From an uncultured Gammaproteobacteria bacterium (lineage in GTDB: Bacteria > Pseudomonadota > Gammaproteobacteria > Rariloculales > Rariloculaceae), in NCBI GenBank assembly GCA_946887385.1, contig CAMPKU010000167.1, forward strand, positions 1 through 10,237: a stretch of DNA of 10,237 nt. Direction: 5' to 3'. The position numbers and the translations under genes were made by a program. Numbering within the stretch: position 1 is the first letter of the stretch; every line of letters starts with the position of its first letter. The notes beneath the pieces were generated by a model. It was not told the origin of the DNA and ran no database searches. It saw nothing but the letters and a program-made list of their open reading frames with translations. Positions 6,067 through 10,237 of the stretch are shown here, one piece after another.

Positions 6067-7041
6067 TTAGGTGCGCGGCGCGGCTACGCTGTCGATGACG
6101 GCCGTGAGCAGATCGTTCGGAGTGCGGCCTTCGAGCGACGCATCGGGCGCCAGCGCCACGCGATGCCGCAACGCGGGCAGCGCGATGCTTTTTACGTCGT
6201 CGGGCGTTACGAAGGTGCGTCCCGCGATCAGCGCGACAGCGCGCCCACCGCGCACGAGCGCGAGCGCGCCGCGCGAGCCCGCGCCGAGCGCCAAGCCCGG
6301 CCACTCGCGCGTCGCGCGCACGATGCGCACGGCATAGTCCACGACTTGCTCGTCCACGCGCTGCTGCGCGACCAGGCTCTGTAAGTCCAAGAGCGTGCGC
6401 TCGTCGAGCACGGGCTCCACACCGCCGAGCGGCAGCTCGTCGCCGGCTTGATCCGTGGTTGCGCGTACGACCACGCCGACTTCCTCGGCCAGCGACGGAT
6501 AACCGATTTCGATCTTGAACAAGAACCGGTCGAGCTGCGCCTCGGGCAGCGGGTACGTGCCTTCTGTCTCGAGAGGATTTTGGGTGGCGAGCACCATGAA
6601 CGGCTTCGGTAACGGCAGCGTCTGCCCCTCGAGCGTGACTTGGTACTCCTGCATCACCTCGAGCAGCGCGCTCTGCGTCTTGGCCGGCGCACGATTGATC
6701 TCGTCGGCGAGCAGCAAATGCGTGAACACCGGGCCGCGCACGATGCGCAGCTCGCGCGTGGAAGGATCGAGGACGGCGTGACCCGTGATGTCCGACGGCA
6801 TCATGTCGGGCGTGAACTGCACGCGGCCGTGCGCCAGCGACAGCGCTTTGGCCAGTGCCCGCACGAGCAGCGTTTTTCCCAAGCCCGGCACACCTTCGAT
6901 CAGCACGTGGCCCGATGCCGCGAGCGCCGCAACCACCTGCTCGATGACGGCCGACTGGCCCACCATCGCTTGGCCGATAGCGCCGCGCAAACGTTCGAGC
7001 AGCTCGGCCGCTCCCGTTGAGTGTTCAGATTCGTTTTGCAT
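6067..7041 (-). CDS. MoxR-family AAA+ ATPase
   Basis: This is a complete 324-residue cytoplasmic ATPase of the MoxR group. It shows Walker A GVPGLGKT (50-57), Walker B LLLADEIN (109-116, with D113 and E114), sensor 1 in ATQNP (152-156), an EAQLDRF segment (167-173) carrying the putative arginine finger, and a C-terminal lid with GAGSRGALAL (252-261). MoxR proteins are regarded as chaperone-like ATPases that remodel or load a vWA-type partner; here the partner candidate is DUF58, encoded 5 bases downstream. The ATG at 7039-7041 lies inside the end of the DUF4350 gene (17-base overlap). AAGGAG, also within that gene, precedes it by 11 bases, which is a somewhat long spacing. All catalytic motifs are intact, so it should hydrolyse ATP. 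The physiological client is unknown. Confidence 0.97.
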   Translation of the reverse strand: MQNESEHSTGAAELLERLRGAIGQAMVGQSAVIEQVVAALAASGHVLIEGVPGLGKTLLVRALAKALSLAHGRVQFTPDMMPSDITGHAVLDPSTRELRIVRGPVFTHLLLADEINRAPAKTQSALLEVMQEYQVTLEGQTLPLPKPFMVLATQNPLETEGTYPLPEAQLDRFLFKIEIGYPSLAEEVGVVVRATTDQAGDELPLGGVEPVLDERTLLDLQSLVAQQRVDEQVVDYAVRIVRATREWPGLALGAGSRGALALVRGGRAVALIAGRTFVTPDDVKSIALPALRHRVALAPDASLEGRTPNDLLTAVIDSVAAPRT

Positions 7042-8218
7042 TCGTCCACCGGCTCCTTGAAATGAGTTGACGACGTGCCGATTCGAGCAGCGCGAGTCTG
7101 CTGCGCAGCTCGATCGGCCGCTGACTCTGGTTTGCGTTCAACGCAGCGCCGAGCTCGCCGGCGTCGACGCCTGCGAGGCCCGCGACGGCCGCGACTTGTT
7201 CCGCCCCGGACAAGCGCTCGAAGCTCGCGATGCGGCGCGCGGCGGCTTCGTGCAGCGCGCGCGTGGCGGCGCCGACGAGCGCGGCGCCGCGGCCCACGCG
7301 GATCGCGAACCGGCCCGTGCCCAAGATTTGCTCCGCTAACGAGCGCCGCGCGGTTTCGACGGGCGCCACGAGCGGGCCGAACCGCAGCGCGCCGCGCCAC
7401 AGCGCGAGCGCGATCCACAGCAGCAAGATCACCACGACGGGAGCGCCATGCCGCCAGACGAGCGCCGGCAGCGAGCTCACGTCCGCCTCGGACATGAACA
7501 CAACGTGATCGCCGCCGCGCAAGTCCGCCGCAGCCACGAGCAGCTCGCCGTGATCGCCCTCGAACAGCTCGCGAAAGACGAACGGCACGCCGTTGACGAC
7601 CGTCACGCTGCCTTCGCCTACGGCGACGCGGGCGGCTTGCAGGTAGCCGTCCTCGCCGAGCGCCCAGAGCAAGCGTCGAGTGGGCTCGAGCCAGCTCGCG
7701 TAATCGAAGTCGCAGATGTCGTAGTAGCCGCTCTCTTCGCCGTCTTCGTCGCTCTCGTACGTGATCGCGACGCGCCCCTGGCACGGCTCGATAATCTCGG
7801 GCACTTGCAACAGGTCCTGCTCGGCGGGATTTTCGGGCTCCTCGCGCTCGCGCACGATGCCGCTCCAGTTCTCGAACGCATCGCTGCCGCTGATCAGCGC
7901 GGCGTCCACGAGGAGCCGGCCGCCGGCCTGCACCCAACGCTCGAGCTCCGCGCGTCGCGCAGCATCGATGTCCCAGCTCCAGGTAGAGAGAACCAGCACT
8001 GCGGACGTGCTGGTGTCGCCCAGCGACTCGCGCCGCTCGCTGGTTGCGCCGAGGGTTTCGACGAGCTGCTGCGCGGCATAAAACGGATTCGTGGCGGCGT
8101 CGCCGCGCAACGGGGTCGGCACCGCGACCTCGCCCCATTCCGTGTTCGCGATGAGCCAGGCCGCAATCAGCGCCGCGACCAGCACCAGAATCACAGTGAG
8201 CGCGCTCGGTGTTCTCAT
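7025..8218 (-). CDS. DUF4350 domain membrane protein
   Basis: This 397-residue protein has one N-terminal membrane segment (about 7-25), a large domain facing the periplasm (26-257), a second membrane segment (about 259-274) and a cytoplasmic tail (276-397). The outer domain carries the DUF4350 pattern: NPFYAAQQLVETLG (44-57), a strand followed by RRAELERWVQAGGRLLVDA (88-106), and VVFMSEADVSSL (239-250). It resembles a catalytically inactive class I amidotransferase-like fold. An unusual acidic stretch (155-172) lies between two cysteines (C146, C169). DUF4350 genes commonly sit between DUF4129 and MoxR genes, as here. ATG 8218 overlaps the TGA of the upstream gene as ATGA, and no separate ribosome binding site is seen, so it is translationally coupled. 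The enzymatic or binding role is not known. Confidence 0.85.
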   Translation of the reverse strand: MRTPSALTVILVLVAALIAAWLIANTEWGEVAVPTPLRGDAATNPFYAAQQLVETLGATSERRESLGDTSTSAVLVLSTWSWDIDAARRAELERWVQAGGRLLVDAALISGSDAFENWSGIVREREEPENPAEQDLLQVPEIIEPCQGRVAITYESDEDGEESGYYDICDFDYASWLEPTRRLLWALGEDGYLQAARVAVGEGSVTVVNGVPFVFRELFEGDHGELLVAAADLRGGDHVVFMSEADVSSLPALVWRHGAPVVVILLLWIALALWRGALRFGPLVAPVETARRSLAEQILGTGRFAIRVGRGAALVGAATRALHEAAARRIASFERLSGAEQVAAVAGLAGVDAGELGAALNANQSQRPIELRSRLALLESARRQLISRSRWTNAKRI

Positions 8219-8976
8219 GACGCCGCCGCACCGCTATCGAGCGCCACGTGAAACTCGTTGCACAGCGCCCGCACCGCGCCGGCGTCCGGCGCCAGTCCGC
8301 CGTAGACGGCTGCGGCCCAGGTCTCGACGAGCCGCGAGGCATACCGCGCGCTCGATTCGACGAGGCGCGGCCGCGCCAGCGCGAGGCACTCGCCTTCCGT
8401 CGACGAGGCGCGAATCGGCACGGCGTGCGCGTGCACGAGGCGCGACAACAGACCGCGATACAGCAAAGCGAGCGCAGCACGCTGCTCGCCGCGCTCCCAA
8501 AGGGCGAGCGCGGCCGCGCCCACGTCGCCGGGCAGGCTCTCGGGGCGTATGTCGAGATCGCGCACGTGGCTCGGCGCGACGAAGGTCTTCGGCACGCGCG
8601 GCACGCCGCGCGCGCGAATGAGCCGCAGGATGTATAGCGCCAGCAGCGCAGCGAGCGCTGCGCCCAGCACCCACACCACGAGGCGTCCGGAGGTCGCGAT
8701 CCAGGCGAACAACCCGCGGAACCAGCGCGCGGCCGCATTCAGCCACTCCCACCACCACGGCTCGTCCGTGACCGGCTCGGCCTGCTTCCAGCGCAGCATG
8801 TTCACCATGCGCTCGTCGACGAGGTTGGGATCGTTCGCGACCTTATCGAGCGCTTTGCGCACGTCCTCGCGAGCCGGCGCGGCGCCGGGCACCGCGGGCG
8901 CGTCGGGCTGCGCGGCACCTTGCAGCGGCGCGAGCGCCAGCACGCCGATGAGCAGCACGTTAGCGCCCAAACGCAC
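8215..8976 (-). CDS. DUF4129 domain membrane protein
   Basis: This 253-residue protein has an N-terminal export signal or membrane anchor (1-22, ending in QGAAQ), a periplasmic stretch to about residue 95 with a tryptophan cluster (W74-W76, W78), one membrane segment (about 97-120) and a cytoplasmic C-terminal domain. That domain shows the DUF4129 core ALALLYRGLLSRL (168-180), then STEGECLALA (192-201) and VETWAAAVYGG (217-227). The start is a GTG at 8974-8976, supported by AGGAG (8984-8988) at 7 bases and by the signal peptide beginning right there. It overlaps the preceding gene by 17 bases and the next by 4. DUF4129 is found in many MoxR/DUF58 clusters; its function is not established. Confidence 0.85.
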   Translation of the reverse strand: MRLGANVLLIGVLALAPLQGAAQPDAPAVPGAAPAREDVRKALDKVANDPNLVDERMVNMLRWKQAEPVTDEPWWWEWLNAAARWFRGLFAWIATSGRLVVWVLGAALAALLALYILRLIRARGVPRVPKTFVAPSHVRDLDIRPESLPGDVGAAALALWERGEQRAALALLYRGLLSRLVHAHAVPIRASSTEGECLALARPRLVESSARYASRLVETWAAAVYGGLAPDAGAVRALCNEFHVALDSGAAAS

Positions 8977-9694
8977 GCCGCAGCTCCTGCTCTACGTCCC
9001 ATGCCTCGAGCTCGGCGCGCCGATTCAGATACATCGCAAAACCGGCGGCTACGTAGAACGGCTCGAGAAAACCGATCACGAGCGCATAGGCGACGGCCAG
9101 CGCGCCTTCGAGAAACACGTTCGTGGGCTCGAAGAGCAAGGTGATGAGATCCGGCGCAGCGTCGGCGGGCGCGAACCACACGAGCAGCGAGAGCACCGTG
9201 AAGACGAGACACATTTCGGCGGTCACGAACGCCGCCGTGACGACGAAGGCGGCGCCGGCCATGCGGCGGCGAAGCTGCCTCACACGCCGGCCGAGCCGCC
9301 CCATGGGCAAACCCTCGAGCTGATAGGCCGGCTGCGTGAACGAGCGCCACGGCGACAGGCGCCGCCAGGTCCACGCGAGCCACCATCGCCGCCACCACAC
9401 CTCGCGCTGCGCCTCCCAGAGTTGCCGCGGCGTGGTGCTCTGGCCGAACGCCGCCCGCGACAGCACAAACAGAATCGTGCGGTCGAGCCACGGCTTCGAC
9501 CAAAACAGCACGAGCGTGGGCAACCAAGGCGCAATCTCGAATGACGCGAACGCAAGCGCCGCCACCGGCACGTACGCCACGGCGAAACACGCGTAGACGG
9601 AGCCGGCGGCGCTTTGGCCCAAGCGCACGCCTAAGTCCGCGGCCTCGAGCGGTGCTCGCGGACGCATGCGCACTGCCAGCGCATCAATCTGCAT
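8960..9694 (-). CDS. Multi-pass membrane protein of unknown function
   Basis: This 244-residue protein has about four membrane segments (near 31-51, 56-76, 147-175 and 192-222). A basic, tryptophan-rich loop lies between the second and third (W100, W101, W104, W105, W108, W110 and W116 among arginines). The end, EPFYVAAGFAMYLNRRAELE (211-230), continuing to WDVEQELRR, is a pattern I associate with membrane proteins coded next to, or fused to, DUF4129; I have no firm family name. I choose ATG 9694 because it overlaps the end of the SpoIIM-like gene by only 11 bases and has AGGG 5 bases upstream. An in-frame ATG at 9754 would add 20 residues and lengthen the overlap to 71 bases. It is co-transcribed with the five other genes of this operon and overlaps the DUF4129 gene by 17 bases. 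Confidence 0.83.
   Translation of the reverse strand: MQIDALAVRMRPRAPLEAADLGVRLGQSAAGSVYACFAVAYVPVAALAFASFEIAPWLPTLVLFWSKPWLDRTILFVLSRAAFGQSTTPRQLWEAQREVWWRRWWLAWTWRRLSPWRSFTQPAYQLEGLPMGRLGRRVRQLRRRMAGAAFVVTAAFVTAEMCLVFTVLSLLVWFAPADAAPDLITLLFEPTNVFLEGALAVAYALVIGFLEPFYVAAGFAMYLNRRAELEAWDVEQELRRAFGR
8984..8988 (-). promoter_or_regulatory. Ribosome binding site for the GTG start of the DUF4129 gene
   Basis: AGGAG on the - strand lies 7 bases before GTG 8976, within the end of the upstream gene. It decides the unusual start codon. Confidence 0.7.
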
Positions 9695-10237
9695 GACGGC
9701 CCTGCAGCGCGAGATAAGCGAATACGACGGCCCAGCAAACGGCGGCCACGCCATACTTCACCGCGCTCGGCACCCACGCCGACGAGGACCAAAACGCCTC
9801 GACGGCCGCTGCGACTACGAGCATGGCCGTGAGCCCGTACACGACGACGACGCACTCGCGCGCGGCGTGCACGAGGCTCTGCCGGCGCGTGCGCCGTCCG
9901 GGCGCGAGCAACGAGTGGCCGAGCTTCAAGCCCGCGGCGCCGGAGAGAACGATGGCCGTGAGCTCGAACGCGCCGTGCGTGGCCACGAACGGAAAGAACG
10001 CGTCGCCCAAGCCTCGCTCGGCGAGATATCCCGCGATGGCGCCGAACGTTGCGCCGTTGTAGACCAGGAAAAAGATGCTGCCCAAGCCGAACGCAAGACC
10101 GCTCGCGAAGCACTGGAACGCAATGCCGATGTTGTTCCTGATGTAGAACCCGAACATGGTCCAGTCGCTGCCTGCCTCGCGGGTGCGCCCAATCGACTCC
10201 GCGGCCGCCCCGTACATCTGCTCGAACTGTGCTGCAC
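9684..10237 (-). CDS. SpoIIM/DUF95 family membrane protein, N-terminal part outside window
   Basis: The frame stays open to the right edge; 184 codons are visible. Family members are usually over 300 residues, so roughly the first half is missing. Counting from the internal Met at 10217, the conserved segments are FYIRNNIGIAFQCFASGLAF (24-43), LVYNGATFGAIAGYL (51-65) and HGAFELTAIVLSGAAGLKLG (81-100), with a Glu inside a membrane segment, followed by a cytoplasmic basic stretch and two more hydrophobic segments. These are the hallmarks of the SpoIIM/DUF95 family, whose name comes from a Bacillus sporulation protein required for septal peptidoglycan remodelling. In proteobacteria the family appears in MoxR/DUF58 clusters and implies no sporulation. 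It is the first visible gene of the operon; the promoter must lie to the right of the window. The stop overlaps the next start by 11 bases. Confidence 0.92.
   Translation of the reverse strand, partial: AAQFEQMYGAAAESIGRTREAGSDWTMFGFYIRNNIGIAFQCFASGLAFGLGSIFFLVYNGATFGAIAGYLAERGLGDAFFPFVATHGAFELTAIVLSGAAGLKLGHSLLAPGRRTRRQSLVHAARECVVVVYGLTAMLVVAAAVEAFWSSSAWVPSAVKYGVAAVCWAVVFAYLALQGRHAD

Noticed and set aside
6062..6304. N-terminal extension of the DUF58 protein into the MoxR gene
   Set aside because: The added residues are Arg/Ala-rich frame-shadow sequence of moxR; the ATG at 6061 leads straight into the two membrane segments expected for the family.
4709..7041. Aerotolerance (Bat) operon
   Set aside because: Bat operons also carry MoxR and DUF58, but they include vWA membrane proteins and TPR proteins (BatA, BatB and others). 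None is present here; DUF4350, DUF4129 and SpoIIM-like genes take their place.
9684..10237. Evidence for sporulation
   Set aside because: SpoIIM/DUF95 proteins are widespread in non-sporulating bacteria next to MoxR genes, and nothing else here suggests spore formation.

Overview
The window looks like chromosomal DNA of a GC-rich proteobacterium. A gammaproteobacterium of the Steroidobacter/Xanthomonas type is my best guess. This rests on base composition, a PQQ dehydrogenase with a fused c-type haem, a signal-peptide outer-membrane barrel protein, and the gene order of the MoxR/DUF58 cluster; no rRNA or other marker gene confirms it. No tRNA, rRNA, insertion sequence, CRISPR array or phage gene was seen.

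Left part (1-3739, + strand). The window opens inside a gene for a periplasmic quinohaemoprotein dehydrogenase (PQQ beta-propeller plus C-terminal cytochrome c). After 12 bases follows a small GFA/CENP-V-family zinc protein, probably co-transcribed. A 102-base gap with a good -10-like box, but no ribosome binding site, precedes a membrane transporter of the ArsB/NhaD type, probably a Na+/H+ antiporter.

Middle (3740-4708). A compact 55-residue gene on the - strand, shorter than usual ORF cut-offs, has a strong ribosome binding site. It diverges from a gene for a small outer-membrane beta-barrel protein. Both convergent junctions (3739-3756 and 4690-4708) hold short hairpins.

Right part (4709-10237, - strand). 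Six tightly packed genes are read right to left: a SpoIIM/DUF95 membrane protein (cut by the window edge), an unnamed multi-pass membrane protein, a DUF4129 protein, a DUF4350 protein, a MoxR-type AAA+ ATPase and a DUF58 protein with a von Willebrand A-like fold. Neighbours overlap by 11, 17, 4 and 17 bases, and the last pair is separated by 5 bases, so this is almost certainly one operon with translational coupling. The likely arrangement is a cytoplasmic MoxR ATPase acting on or through DUF58, next to four membrane proteins with periplasmic or cytoplasmic domains. The gene set recurs in bacteria, but its biochemical job is not established. It is the most interesting system here, although I cannot call it previously undescribed.
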